DNA from: Pedobacter glucosidilyticus
GTDB taxonomy: Bacteria; Bacteroidota; Bacteroidia; Sphingobacteriales; Sphingobacteriaceae
DNA length: 64,000 nucleotides
Direction: 5' to 3'
Assembly (NCBI RefSeq): GCF_002483235.1
Contig: NZ_DLHN01000019.1
Span: 1 to 64,000 of the forward strand
The notes under the pieces are model-generated. The model made no database searches. It was not told where the DNA came from and was given only the letters and a program-made list of their open reading frames with translations. The translations under genes and the position numbers were made by a program. The stretch's first letter is position 1. Every line of letters starts with the position of its first letter. Below are positions 17,838 to 27,800 of the stretch, piece by piece.

Positions 17838-18239
17838 TTAATCGTCTTCTTCATCCATAAAAAAGTTATCTTGTAAATCGTCTATTTCACGTCTATCCTT
17901 TTTAGTTGGTCTTCCTGTTCCTCGGTCTCGTTCTAAAACAGGCATCCTAAACATACATTTAAATTTAATCGTATCTTCTAATGGAGTTATATCCTCATAA
18001 TGTAAGACCGCTTTTTTAGCATCTACACGGTTGGCTAATAAAGCTGTTACTCTTATCAACTTCTTCTCAATATTTTTCGAAACCTGTAAAACATCGCCCA
18101 CCTTAACCTCGTAACTGGCTTTAATGTTTGTGCCATCTTTCTTTACCCTTCCAGCCTTACAAGCTTCTGTAGCCAAGGTTCTGGTTTTAAACAATCTTAT
18201 TGCCCACAGGTATTTATCTATCCTTACTTTTTCTACCAT
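17838..18239 (-). CDS. hslR: S4-domain RNA-binding protein, Hsp15 family
   Basis: A 133-aa protein with an N-terminal S4 RNA-binding domain (VRIDKYLWAIRLFKTRTLATEACKAGRV) followed by a basic middle and an acidic tail (DEEDD). Hsp15 in E. coli binds 50S subunits carrying nascent chains after heat stress and helps recycle them. The first in-frame ATG is at 18239; the frame is open upstream only from a TTG at 18251. Divergent from dapD across 74 bp. Confidence 0.85.
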   Translation of the reverse strand: MVEKVRIDKYLWAIRLFKTRTLATEACKAGRVKKDGTNIKASYEVKVGDVLQVSKNIEKKLIRVTALLANRVDAKKAVLHYEDITPLEDTIKFKCMFRMPVLERDRGTGRPTKKDRREIDDLQDNFFMDEEDD

Positions 18240-18313
18240 AAATCTTCTCAAAATAAGTCAAAAATCAGATTATTAGCTAAAAAAAGCTTTAATTTGCAAA
18301 CAAAAATTTTAAT

Positions 18314-19132
18314 ATGATTGCCGAATTAAAAAAAGCCGTTGAAGATGCATGGGAAGATAGAAATTTATTGAATTTCAAAGAATACCGTGATGCTATAGAA
18401 AGAGTTATTTATCGTTTAGACTTAGGTGAACTAAGAGTTGCAGAACCTATTTTAGATGGTTGGGCTGTTAATGACTGGATAAAGAAAGCAGTAATTCTTT
18501 ATTTCCCTATCAGAGAAATGGAAGAAATTGAAGTTGGTCCTTTTGTTTTTCACGATAAAATGAAATTGAAAACCGACTATAAAGAGAGAGGTGTGCGTGT
18601 AGTACCTCATGGTATTGCCCGTTATGGTGCGCATTTAGCAAAAGGCGTTATCATGATGCCTTCTTATGTTAACATAGGCGCATTTGTTGATGAAGGTACG
18701 ATGGTTGATACTTGGGCAACAGTTGGTTCTTGTGCACAAGTAGGTAAAAATGTACACTTAAGTGGTGGTGTTGGTTTAGGCGGTGTATTAGAGCCGGTTC
18801 AAGCTTCACCTGTAATTATTGAGGATAACTGTTTTATAGGTTCTAGAGCAATTGTTGTAGAAGGTGTAAGAGTAGGTAAAGAAGCTGTTTTAGGGGCTAA
18901 TGTGGTATTAACCGCATCAACCAAAATTATTGACGTATCTGGCGATGAGCCTGTAGAACATAAAATGTATGTTCCAGAGCGCTCTGTTGTGATACCAGGT
19001 AGTTATACCAAGAAATTCCCTGCTGGCGAGTACCAAGTACCTTGTGCACTAATTATTGGCAAAAGAAAAGAATCTACCGATAAAAAAACATCATTAAACG
19101 ATGCATTAAGAGAACATAGTGTAGCGATTTAA
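18314..19132 (+). CDS. dapD: 2,3,4,5-tetrahydropyridine-2,6-dicarboxylate N-succinyltransferase
   Basis: A 272-aa left-handed beta-helix acyltransferase of the lysine/diaminopimelate pathway, close in length to E. coli DapD (274 aa). The hexapeptide-repeat region includes VNIGAFVDEGTMVDTWATVGSCAQVG and GVGLGGVLEPVQASPVIIEDNCFIGSRA, which is highly characteristic. It supplies meso-diaminopimelate for peptidoglycan and lysine. An AT-rich inverted-repeat segment follows and may act as the transcript end. Confidence 0.96.
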   Translation: MIAELKKAVEDAWEDRNLLNFKEYRDAIERVIYRLDLGELRVAEPILDGWAVNDWIKKAVILYFPIREMEEIEVGPFVFHDKMKLKTDYKERGVRVVPHGIARYGAHLAKGVIMMPSYVNIGAFVDEGTMVDTWATVGSCAQVGKNVHLSGGVGLGGVLEPVQASPVIIEDNCFIGSRAIVVEGVRVGKEAVLGANVVLTASTKIIDVSGDEPVEHKMYVPERSVVIPGSYTKKFPAGEYQVPCALIIGKRKESTDKKTSLNDALREHSVAI

Positions 19133-19136
19133 TAGA

Positions 19137-19229
19137 AGTTGAAAGTAAAAAGTTTAAAGTTAAGAGTAGAAAGCTAGATAAACATTGATCAAAACCTTTT
19201 TACTTTTAACTTTTTACTTTAAACTTAAA
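19137..19229. repeat. AT-rich interrupted inverted repeat between dapD and the glycosyltransferase
   Basis: The left half carries AAAGTAAAAAGTTTAAAG and the right half its near complement CTTTTTACTTTAAACTT, with several internal AAGT/ACTT repeats. It looks like an intergenic REP-like palindrome and could end the dapD transcript on the plus strand. Confidence 0.5.
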
Positions 19230-19233
19230 AAAT

Positions 19234-20373
19234 ATGAAAATAGGGTTCGAAGCCAAAAGAGCATTTAAAAACTTCACTGGCTTAGGTAATTATAGTCGGG
19301 CAGTTATCCGCATCATGGCTAAATATTATCCTCAGAACCAATACCTACTTTACACACCGCAAGATAACGCAAAGGTAAGGCAAACATTGGTTGAACCTTT
19401 TGCCAACATATCGGTTAAAACAGCTCCCGTAAAAATTTTAAAATCCTATTGGAGGAGTTTGCAGCTTACAAAATCATTGGTTTATGATGATGTTGAGTTA
19501 TTTCATGGTTTAAGTAACGAGCTTCCGGCTAATATTAAAAAATCTAATATTGCTAGCGTTGTTACCATTCATGATTTGATATTCCTTCGTTTTCCACACT
19601 ATTTCAAATGGGTTGATAGACAAATTTATCGTTACAAATTTAAAGCGGCTTGCAAAAATGCAGATAGGATTATTGCCATAAGCGAGCAAACAAAACGAGA
19701 TATTGTTCAGTATTTTAATACCAATCCTCAAAAAATTGATGTTGTTTATCAAGGTTGCGATGCTGCTTTTTGTTGTCCATATTCAGATGATGCTATCAAG
19801 GAAATAAAAGAAAAATATAAGCTACCACAGCAATATCTTCTATCTGTTGGAACTATAGAAACACGCAAAAATCAATTATTGATTTGTAAAGCTTTAAAGC
19901 ATCTTAAACAAGATATTAAGCTGGTTATAGTAGGTAAAGTAACCGCTTATAAACAAGAAATTTTAGATTTTATTCAAGAAAATCATCTTACACAACAGGT
20001 TATTTTCTTAGAAAATGTTCCTTTTCAAGAATTACCACTTATTTACCAAGGAGCTAAAATTTTCATTTATCCTTCCAGGTTCGAAGGTTTTGGGATACCT
20101 ATTGTAGAGGCTTTGAACAGCAAGATTCCTGTAATTGCAGCAACAGGTTCTTGTTTAGAAGAAGCTGGTGGGCCAGATAGCTTATACGTTCATCCTGATG
20201 ATGACATTGCACTTACTAAAGCCATAGAAATAGTGTTAAAAGATGAAGATTTACAAGCTAACATGATTAAAAAAGGCTTAACCTATGCCGAAAATTTTAA
20301 TGATGAAAGTATTGCAAAAAACTTAAACAGCGTTTACCTAAAAACCATTGAACATGCTAAAAGAAGAAATTAA
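19234..20373 (+). CDS. Glycosyltransferase family 4 protein
   Basis: A 379-aa GT-B-fold enzyme. The C-terminal donor-binding half carries the E-x7-E-type signature in PSRFEGFGIPIVEALN (about 287-302), followed by an acceptor-related GGP segment; the N-terminal half has FKNFTGLGNYSRAVI, typical of retaining mannosyl- or glucosyl-transferases of this family. The substrate cannot be deduced. Its 3' end overlaps the next gene by 20 bp, so the two are probably co-transcribed despite unrelated roles. No polysaccharide cluster surrounds it. Confidence 0.88.
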   Translation: MKIGFEAKRAFKNFTGLGNYSRAVIRIMAKYYPQNQYLLYTPQDNAKVRQTLVEPFANISVKTAPVKILKSYWRSLQLTKSLVYDDVELFHGLSNELPANIKKSNIASVVTIHDLIFLRFPHYFKWVDRQIYRYKFKAACKNADRIIAISEQTKRDIVQYFNTNPQKIDVVYQGCDAAFCCPYSDDAIKEIKEKYKLPQQYLLSVGTIETRKNQLLICKALKHLKQDIKLVIVGKVTAYKQEILDFIQENHLTQQVIFLENVPFQELPLIYQGAKIFIYPSRFEGFGIPIVEALNSKIPVIAATGSCLEEAGGPDSLYVHPDDDIALTKAIEIVLKDEDLQANMIKKGLTYAENFNDESIAKNLNSVYLKTIEHAKRRN

Positions 20374-20920
20374 TAAAGCTTTAGAAGTTTTAAAAAATGG
20401 TGGTTTAATTCTATACCCAACAGATACCGTTTGGGGAATTGGTTGCGATGCCACCAATAAAGATGCCGTTGCTAAAGTTTTTGCGCTTAAAAAAAGAGAA
20501 GAGTTTAAAAGCCTTATCATTTTATTAGACACAGATGCCAAGCTACCAAGCTATGTTAAAGAAATACCCGATGTTGCTTATGATTTAATAGAATTTGCAG
20601 AAAACCCTTTGACTATCATTTACTCAGGTGCTAAAAATTTAGCGGAAAACGCTATCAATAGCGATGGTAGCATTGGCATTAGAATAACCAAACATCCATT
20701 TTGTAAAGAATTAGTGCAAAGATTTAGAAAACCTATAATTTCTACATCTGCTAACTTAAGTGGTGAGCCTACCCCTAATAACTTTTCTCAAATACCTCAA
20801 ACCATTAAAGATGGTGTAGATTATATTGTGCAATTAGAACAAGATAATCATCAAACTAAAAAGCCATCCACCATCATGAAATTAGAAGCAAATGGAGCCT
20901 TTGCCTTTATCAGGAAATAA
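20354..20920 (+). CDS. tsaC: L-threonylcarbamoyladenylate synthase (TsaC/Sua5/YrdC family)
   Basis: A 188-aa protein with the YrdC signature: GGLILYPTDTVWGIGCDATN, KKREEFKSLIILL and the ISTSANLSGEPTP motif. It makes threonylcarbamoyl-AMP for the t6A37 modification of ANN-decoding tRNAs. I prefer the ATG at 20354; a TTG two codons earlier is the only upstream option. It overlaps the glycosyltransferase stop. It is the short form without the Sua5 C-terminal domain. Confidence 0.93.
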   Translation: MLKEEINKALEVLKNGGLILYPTDTVWGIGCDATNKDAVAKVFALKKREEFKSLIILLDTDAKLPSYVKEIPDVAYDLIEFAENPLTIIYSGAKNLAENAINSDGSIGIRITKHPFCKELVQRFRKPIISTSANLSGEPTPNNFSQIPQTIKDGVDYIVQLEQDNHQTKKPSTIMKLEANGAFAFIRK

Positions 20921-21015
20921 GCTTTCAGCCTTCAGTTTAAAGAATTATCTTTGGTAGCGTTTTTAAAATTTCAGGAATATGCATTCAGTTTTTGATAGCA
21001 TTGTCCAAATCAAAT

Positions 21016-22428
21016 ATGAAGCAACACCTTAAACATCCTATTTTTAAAATTATCTCTAAAATTTCTGGCAATTTAAATGTCGAAACTTATGTAATAGGTG
21101 GCTTTGTAAGAGACATATTTCTAAACCGTCCTTCTAAAGATGTGGATATTTTAGTGATAGGCAATGGACCAAATTTCGCCTTAGAAGTAGGTAAAATCTT
21201 AAAAACTAAGGTTGCTGTTTTTAAAAATTTTGGTACCGCTATGTTGCGCTATAAAGATTTAGAAGTAGAATTTGTTGGTGCCAGAAAAGAATCGTACCGA
21301 GCAGATTCTAGAAAACCCATTGTTGAAGATGGCACTTTAGAAGACGATCAAAAAAGAAGAGATTTTACCATCAATGCTATGGCTATTCACCTTCATCCTC
21401 ATCAATATGGTGAATTGGTAGATCCTTTTGGTGGTATCCAACATCTGGAAGAAAAAAATATCATTACGCCTTTAAATCCTAATGAGACTTTTTCTGATGA
21501 CCCTTTAAGGATGATGCGAGCTATACGCTTTGCTACTCAACTTAATTTTAAAATTAATCAAGATGCTATTGATGCTATTAAACTCAACTTAGAGCGCATT
21601 AAAATAGTTTCAAAAGAGCGTATTACAGATGAACTTAATAAAATTATTCTATCGCCAAAACCTTCTATAGGCTTTAATTATTTGTTTGATACAGGTCTGT
21701 TAAAACTGATTTTTCCACAAATGGTGGCTTTGTATGGCGTAGATATCATAGAAGGTAAAGGCCATAAAGATAACTTTTACCATACTTTACAAGTATTGGA
21801 TAATGTTGCCAAAACATCTGATGATTTATGGTTAAGATGGGCAGCTATTTTACATGATATAGCCAAACCAGCTACTAAACGTTTTGAGAAAAATCACGGT
21901 TGGACTTTCCATGGTCATGAAGACAAAGGAGCTAGAATGGTTCCTAAAATATTTGCCGATTTAAAGCTCCCACTTAATGATAAAATGAAGTTTGTACAAT
22001 TGTTGGTTCAGCTTCACCTCCGTCCTATTGTACTGGCACAAGAAGTTGTTACAGATTCTGCCGTGAGGAGACTTTTATTTGAAGCAGGCGAACATACAGA
22101 GGCTTTAATGCTCTTATGCCAGGCAGATGTAACTACCAAAAATGAGTACAAAATCAAAAAGTACAGGAATAACTTTGAGCTGGTAAAACAAAAACTTAAA
22201 GATGTTGAGGAAAGAGATAAAATAAGAAATTGGCAGCCTCCAGTTACCGGTGAAGACATTATGAAAACTTTCAATTTACAAGCCGGTAAAGAAGTTGGAA
22301 TCATCAAAAACAAGATTAGAGAAGCTATTTTAGAAGGAGATATAGCCAATAACCGTTCTGAAGCACTTTATTTCATGAAAAAAACAGGCATAGAACTTGG
22401 GCTAAAAATTGAAAAAGAACTAGATTAG
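21016..22428 (+). CDS. cca: CCA tRNA nucleotidyltransferase / poly(A)-polymerase-family protein with HD domain
   Basis: A 470-aa class II nucleotidyltransferase. The catalytic head has YVIGGFVRDIFLNRPSKDVDILVIG (GG...R-D and D-x-D), followed by RRDFTINAMA and the RMMRAIRFATQL motif of the neck. A C-terminal HD domain is seen (AAILHDIAKP; later HGHEDKGA). It would build or repair the tRNA 3' CCA end. The ATG at 21016 is chosen; upstream the frame starts only at a TTG. It is followed by the pRiA4b-like gene and miaA on the same strand, and preceded by tsaC, giving a tRNA-maturation grouping. Confidence 0.9.
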   Translation: MKQHLKHPIFKIISKISGNLNVETYVIGGFVRDIFLNRPSKDVDILVIGNGPNFALEVGKILKTKVAVFKNFGTAMLRYKDLEVEFVGARKESYRADSRKPIVEDGTLEDDQKRRDFTINAMAIHLHPHQYGELVDPFGGIQHLEEKNIITPLNPNETFSDDPLRMMRAIRFATQLNFKINQDAIDAIKLNLERIKIVSKERITDELNKIILSPKPSIGFNYLFDTGLLKLIFPQMVALYGVDIIEGKGHKDNFYHTLQVLDNVAKTSDDLWLRWAAILHDIAKPATKRFEKNHGWTFHGHEDKGARMVPKIFADLKLPLNDKMKFVQLLVQLHLRPIVLAQEVVTDSAVRRLLFEAGEHTEALMLLCQADVTTKNEYKIKKYRNNFELVKQKLKDVEERDKIRNWQPPVTGEDIMKTFNLQAGKEVGIIKNKIREAILEGDIANNRSEALYFMKKTGIELGLKIEKELD

Positions 22429-22499
22429 GTTTTCCTTTTATTTATCAACGAAGGTGAAATAAATTAAGAAAAATCCCCTATAAAAATTATTTTTGCAGC

Positions 22500-23120
22500 A
22501 TGGCAGTTTACAGATTCAGGGTAAGTTTTGAGGATTACGATGATGTAATCAGAGAGATTGATATTAAATCAAATCAAACATTTAAAGATTTGCATTATGC
22601 AATTCATAAATCTATAGGTTATGACCCAGAGAAGTCTTCTTCTTTTTATGTAAGTAACGACCATTGGATAAAAAACGAAGAAATTGCTTACTTACCTAAT
22701 GAAAGAAAAATAGACCGTGGTATAAGTTTAATGGAGAATGCAAAATTAAGCAGCCATATAGATGATCCGCATCAAAAGTTTTATTACATCTATAATTTTG
22801 AAAAACCTTTTGATTTTCATGTAGAGCTGATTAAAATTTTAGAAAACAACCCTACTCAAACTTATCCTTTAGTATTTAAAGCTGTTGGCGAAGCACCAAA
22901 AATCATTAGCAATATTATTGGTTCTCCTGATGAAATTACGGGCGATGAAGACCCAGACTTCTTAGAAGATGAAACCATTTTAATTGCCGATGAGGATGAA
23001 TTAGAAGCTTTAAATTCTGATACCGAAGAAGGTGAAGATGAAGAAGAGGAAAGCGATGAATTTTCTGACGAGTTTTCTGATAATGAAAACTTCGATCAGG
23101 ATGATTATGATAGAGAATAA
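22500..23120 (+). CDS. Plasmid pRiA4b ORF-3-like family protein with acidic tail
   Basis: A 206-aa protein whose first 90 residues (VYRFRVSFEDYDDVIREIDI, TFKDLHYAIHKSIGYD, FYVSNDHWIKNEEIAY) match the pRiA4b ORF-3-like fold (sometimes labelled IS1096 passenger TnpR family, though nothing here suggests recombinase activity). The last 60 residues are extremely acidic (runs of Asp and Glu). A TATTTTTG -7-like box ends 5 nt before the ATG, so the mRNA may be almost leaderless. A terminator follows. Function unknown. Confidence 0.75.
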   Translation: MAVYRFRVSFEDYDDVIREIDIKSNQTFKDLHYAIHKSIGYDPEKSSSFYVSNDHWIKNEEIAYLPNERKIDRGISLMENAKLSSHIDDPHQKFYYIYNFEKPFDFHVELIKILENNPTQTYPLVFKAVGEAPKIISNIIGSPDEITGDEDPDFLEDETILIADEDELEALNSDTEEGEDEEEESDEFSDEFSDNENFDQDDYDRE

Positions 23121-23131
23121 AACAACATATT

Positions 23132-23158
23132 AAAATCCGGTTTAAGCCGGATTTTTTG
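23132..23158 (+). terminator. Intrinsic terminator after the pRiA4b-like gene
   Basis: AAAATCCGG (23132-23140) pairs with CCGGATTTT (23147-23155) and runs into TTT. It lies 12 nt before the miaA ATG. Confidence 0.85.
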
Positions 23159-23170
23159 TTTAAAAACAGC

Positions 23171-24094
23171 ATGAATAAAACCAAGGTTCTTATTGTAATT
23201 GCAGGTCCAACAGCTATAGGTAAAACTGCTTTAGCTATTAAAATTGCCCAATATTTTAATACTGAAATTTTATCTGCCGATAGTAGACAATTCTTTAAGG
23301 AAATGAGTATTGGCACTGCCAAACCTACAGATGAAGAACTAAAAGCAGCTACACACCATTTCATCAACTCGCACAGCATACAAGAGCAAATAAGTGTAGG
23401 TTCTTACGAAAAAGAGGCTTTAGAACTTCTAAATCAACTTTTTAAAAGTCATGATGTTTTGGTTATGGTTGGTGGTTCTGGCTTATACATTAATGCTGTA
23501 CTCCATGGCTTTGATGAACTTCCTCCGGTAAACGAAAAAATTAGAGAAAATCTTAATGATAGACTCATTAAAGAAGGGATAAGCCCTCTACAGCAAGAAT
23601 TACAAGCAATAGACCCAACTTATTACACAGAAGTTGATATACATAACCCGCAGCGTATTATAAGGGCTCTTGAGATTTATCACTCCACAGGTAAAACATT
23701 TTCTTCTTTTCGTAGCGGAATAAAAAAAGAACGTCCTTTTAAAAGTATCATCATTGGCTTAGATATCCCAAGAGAAGAACTTTATACAAGAATCAATACA
23801 AGGGTAGATTTAATGATAGCCCAAGGCTTAGTTGATGAGGTAAAAGCCTTACAAGATGACAAACACTTAAACAGCCTCAATACGGTTGGCTATTCTGAAA
23901 TATTTGAATATTTAGAGGATAAGATTACTTTACCACAAGCTATTGAAGCTATTAAACAAAATACTAGAAGGTTTGCTAAAAGACAGCTCACTTGGTTTAG
24001 AAAAACAGAAAATATACATTGGTTTAACCCAAAAGAAGAAAGAGAGATTATTTCCTTTATTGAAAAAGAAATTACCTCTCTTCCTCATAATTAA
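23171..24094 (+). CDS. miaA: tRNA dimethylallyltransferase
   Basis: A 307-aa enzyme adding a dimethylallyl group to A37 of tRNAs reading UNN codons. The P-loop GPTAIGKTALA, the DSRQ motif (LSADSRQFFKEMSIGTAKP), the VGGSGLYINAVLHG segment and the C-terminal TRRFAKRQLTWFRK are all diagnostic. The ATG at 23171 is used; the frame upstream to 23156 starts with TTG inside the terminator. It overlaps the convergent DUF3467 gene by 4 bp. Confidence 0.96.
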   Translation: MNKTKVLIVIAGPTAIGKTALAIKIAQYFNTEILSADSRQFFKEMSIGTAKPTDEELKAATHHFINSHSIQEQISVGSYEKEALELLNQLFKSHDVLVMVGGSGLYINAVLHGFDELPPVNEKIRENLNDRLIKEGISPLQQELQAIDPTYYTEVDIHNPQRIIRALEIYHSTGKTFSSFRSGIKKERPFKSIIIGLDIPREELYTRINTRVDLMIAQGLVDEVKALQDDKHLNSLNTVGYSEIFEYLEDKITLPQAIEAIKQNTRRFAKRQLTWFRKTENIHWFNPKEEREIISFIEKEITSLPHN

Positions 24095-24405
24095 GCTTGT
24101 GCAGTAGGCCCTCCAAAGTTAAAAGGCATTCCATTGTTAGGTTCTCCACCGCCTTTTATCTGTCCGTTTATCATTTCAAATTTGGCAATATTATCTTCTA
24201 AAGCTAATAATAGCCTCTTTGCATGGTCTGGTGTTAATACAATTCTACTTTTCACTTTTGCCTTTGGTATACCAGGCATTACCCTAATAAAATCAAGTAC
24301 AAACTCGCTATTAGAATGCGTTATAATGGCCAAGTTAGAATATACGCCTTCTGCTATTTCTTCTGATAGTTCTATGTTTAGTTGGTTGTCGTTTTGTTCT
24401 TGCAT
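24091..24405 (-). CDS. DUF3467 family protein
   Basis: A 104-aa protein with the compact DUF3467 pattern: EGVYSNLAIITHSNSEFVLDFIRVMPG, then KAKVKSRIVLTPDHAKRLLLALEDNIAKFE. This small family is common in Bacteroidota and of unknown function. The C-terminal tail is Gly- and Asn-rich. It lies downstream of rpoC and the small membrane gene on the same strand, but a terminator-like hairpin separates it from them. Confidence 0.82.
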   Translation of the reverse strand: MQEQNDNQLNIELSEEIAEGVYSNLAIITHSNSEFVLDFIRVMPGIPKAKVKSRIVLTPDHAKRLLLALEDNIAKFEMINGQIKGGGEPNNGMPFNFGGPTAQA

Positions 24406-24412
24406 GCTATAA

Positions 24413-24442
24413 AAATAAAAAAGTCCTGGTCTTTCCAGAACT
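24413..24442 (-). terminator. Terminator after the 81-aa membrane protein gene
   Basis: AGTcCTGG (24422-24429) pairs with CCAGaACT (24435-24442); read on the minus strand it is followed by a T-rich run (complement of 24413-24421). Confidence 0.7.
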
Positions 24443-24465
24443 AAAAATGAATCATCAATATTCTT

Positions 24466-24711
24466 CTATTTATTAATAAAAGCGAATATTATACCTAAAG
24501 TAATAGTTATTTGGCCAATCCACAAAATAAACATCCATTTGATGATTTCGCTTTTCATATTAGCCAAATCAACCTTTATTGCTAAAGTATCTTTTTTAGT
24601 CTCAAATTCCTTATTGACTTCGGATTTTACACAAGAAACCAATTCTTCAGCCTCTTTATCCCCTATTTTGGCTTTAAGAATTTGATACAATTGAATTTCT
24701 GAAACGCTCAT
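24466..24711 (-). CDS. Small coiled-coil membrane protein (DUF1640/CCDC90-like)
   Basis: An 81-aa protein with a charged helical N-terminal two-thirds (KAKIGDKEAEELVSCVKSEVNKEFETKK) and a single transmembrane helix near the C terminus (IIKWMFILWIGQITITLGII). The DLANMKSEIIKWMF segment resembles the end of DUF1640 proteins, which are usually longer. Function unknown. It sits between rpoC and the DUF3467 gene, with hairpins on both sides. Confidence 0.65.
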   Translation of the reverse strand: MSVSEIQLYQILKAKIGDKEAEELVSCVKSEVNKEFETKKDTLAIKVDLANMKSEIIKWMFILWIGQITITLGIIFAFINK

Positions 24712-24761
24712 TATTAGACTTTTTTATAAAAATACAAAATTTGCTCCAAAAGAGGGAAACA

Positions 24762-24791
24762 AAAAAACCTGCTATTTCTAGCAGGCTTTTT
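24762..24791 (-). terminator. Intrinsic terminator of the rpoBC transcript
   Basis: CCTGCTA (24768-24774) pairs with TAGCAGG (24779-24785) around TTTC. The flanks are A-rich on the left and T-rich on the right, so it can work in both directions; on the minus strand the T run follows the stem 17 nt past the rpoC stop. Confidence 0.85.
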
Positions 24792-24808
24792 ATTATTTAG
24801 AGAGATTA

Positions 24809-27800
24809 CTATGCTTCAATCTCTTCTTCCTCTTCTTTAGAAGCCATTAATTTATCGTATTCTTCTTGAGATCCAACAATAATTCTTTCGTAATCTCTTA
24901 AACCTGTACCAGACGGGATTAAGTGACCAACAATTACGTTTTCTTTCAATCCTAATAAATTATCACGCTTACCAGCAATTGCAGCTTCGTTAAGAACTTT
25001 AGTAGTCTCTTGGAACGATGCAGCTGAGATAAACGATTTAGTACCTAAAGATGCTCTGGTAATACCTTGTAGCATTGGACTTGCCGTTGCCGGACGAGCC
25101 TCTCTTGCTGTAACCAGTTTTAAATCTTTACGTTTCAATTGTGAGTTCTCATCACGTAATTTACGTACAGAAATAATCTGACCTGGTTTTAAAGCATTAG
25201 AATCTCCTGGATCTTCAACTACCATTTTATCATAGATACTATCATTCTCAATAGAGAAATCAAATCTATCTACGGCTTCTTTTTCTAAGAATTTCGTATC
25301 ACCAGCATCCTCAATCATTACTTTTTGCATCATTTGGTGAACGATAGTCTCGAAGTGCTTATCGTTAATTTTCACACCTTGTAAACGGTAAACCTCTTGG
25401 ATTCCATTAACAAGATATTCTTGTACAGCCGCAGGACCTTTAATTGATAAGATATCGCCTGGAGAAGTTGCTCCATCAGACAATGCCATACCAGCTTTAA
25501 CAAAGTCATTATCCTGTACTAAAATGTGCTTAGATAATGGCACCAAGTATTTTTTAACTTGACCGTCTCTAGACTCGATAGTTACCTCACGGTTACCACG
25601 TTTAACACCTCCTAAAGTTACTACACCATCAATCTCTGTAATAACAGCTGGGTTAGATGGGTTTCTAGCTTCAAATAATTCGGTTACACGAGGTAAACCA
25701 CCGGTGATATCTCTAGTTTTACCAGTTGTACGAGGAATCTTAACTAAGATTTCACCCATTTTAACCTCGTCGCCTTCATCTACAACAATGTGTGCTCCTA
25801 CTGGAATGTTGTATTCTCTAATAGAGCCACCTTTTTTGTCAACGATTTTAACAACAGGGTTTTTGGTTTTATCTCTTGTATCAATAATCACTTTCTCTCT
25901 GTGTCCGGTTTGCTCATCAGATTCTTCACGGAAGGTAACACCTTCTATCACTGATTCAAACTCTACCTTACCAGAGAATTCTGATATGATTACTGCATTG
26001 TACGGATCCCAAGAACAAATCTTATCGCCTTTAGTTAATTTAGTTCCTTCTTTAACATATAAATAAGAACCATAAGGGATATTATTGGTTACAATAACTC
26101 TTCCGCTATTTGGATCTACAATTTTAAATTCTCCAGAACGACCTAAAACAACCTCTACTTTACCTTCTTCTGTCTCATACTCAACAGTTCTGATGTTTTC
26201 AAACTCGATAACACCATCAAATTTAGCATTGATTTGAGATTCTGCAGCAATGTTAGATGCAGTACCACCCACGTGGAAAGTACGAAGTGTTAACTGTGTA
26301 CCCGGCTCACCAATAGACTGTGCTGCAATTACACCAACTGCCTCACCCATTTGAACACGTTTACCAGAAGCTAAGTTTCTTCCGTAGCAAAGTGCACAAA
26401 CTCCTCTTGGAGCCTCACAAGTTAATACAGAACGTATTTCAACTCCTTCTAACGGAGATTCTTCTATGGCTTTCGCGATTTCTTCAGTGATATCCTCATT
26501 AGCACCAACTAATAATTCGTTAGTTAATGGATGGTAAACATCATGTAATGAAGTACGACCTAAGATTCTATCGTATAATGGCTCAACAATATCCTCGTTA
26601 TCTTTTAAAGCTGTTGTGAACATACCTCTTAAAGTACCACAATCGTGTGCTTTAATAACCATATCTTGAGCAACGTCATGTAAACGACGAGTTAAGTAAC
26701 CAGCATCAGCAGTTTTTAATGCTGTATCTGCAAGACCTTTACGAGCACCGTGGGTAGAGATAAAGTACTCAAGAACTGATAAACCTTCTTTAAAGTTAGA
26801 AAGAATAGGGTTCTCAATAATCTCACCACCAGAACCTGATTTTTGAGGTTTTGCCATCAATCCCCTCATACCACAAAGCTGACGAATTTGCTCCTTAGAA
26901 CCACGAGCTCCAGAATCTAACATCATATAAACAGAGTTAAATCCTTGGTTATCGTTTGTTAACTGGTGCATTACATGCGATGTCAGTTTGTTATTGATAC
27001 GCGTCCAGATATCGATAATTTGGTTGTAACGTTCGTTGTTGGTAATGAAACCCATGTTATAGTTATTCATTACTTCATCAACTTCTTTACGAGCTTGCTC
27101 TAATAAAGTATGTTTCTCTGTAGGAATATTTAAATCTTTCAAGTTGAAAGATAAACCTCCTCTGAAAGCATACTGGAATCCCATAGTTTTGATTTCATCT
27201 AAGAAATTTGCAGCTCTGGCCATACCAGTAACTTTTACAACTTCCCCAATGATATCTCTAAGAGATTTTTTAGTTAGCAATTCATTAATGAAACCCACCT
27301 CTTCTGGTACAACTTCATTAAATAATACTCTACCAACTGTAGTTTCAATAGTTTTAGCTTCTATTGAACCATCTTTACCTTTAACCTTAGCTTTTACTTT
27401 AATGAAGGCATGTAAATCTATTTGCTTCTCGTTGTAGGCAATCGTTACCTCTTCCGAAGAATAGAAAATAGAACCTTCACCTCTTACTGGGTGTCCTGGC
27501 TCAGACTTACGACCTTTAGTCATGTAGTATAAACCAAGAACCATGTCTTGAGAAGGTACCGTTACCGGAGTTCCGTTAGCAGGGTTAAGAATGTTATGTG
27601 ATGCTAACATCAAGATTTGGGCTTCCAAAACAGCAGCGTTACCTAGTGGTACGTGAACAGCCATCTGGTCACCGTCAAAATCCGCGTTAAATGCAGTACA
27701 AACTAATGGGTGTAATTGGATAGCTTTACCTTCAACTAATTTAGGTTGGAATGCTTGGATACCTAAACGGTGAAGTGTAGGAGCCCTGTTTAAAAGAACT

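Noticed and set aside
22500..23120. Transposon passenger or resolvase (as the family label TnpR may suggest)
   Set aside because: No recombinase motif, no terminal repeats, and the neighbours are housekeeping genes.
22936..23379. Minus-strand 147-codon frame across the pRiA4b-like gene end and miaA
   Set aside because: It crosses a terminator and two convincing plus-strand genes, and the translation has low complexity from antisense acidic codons.
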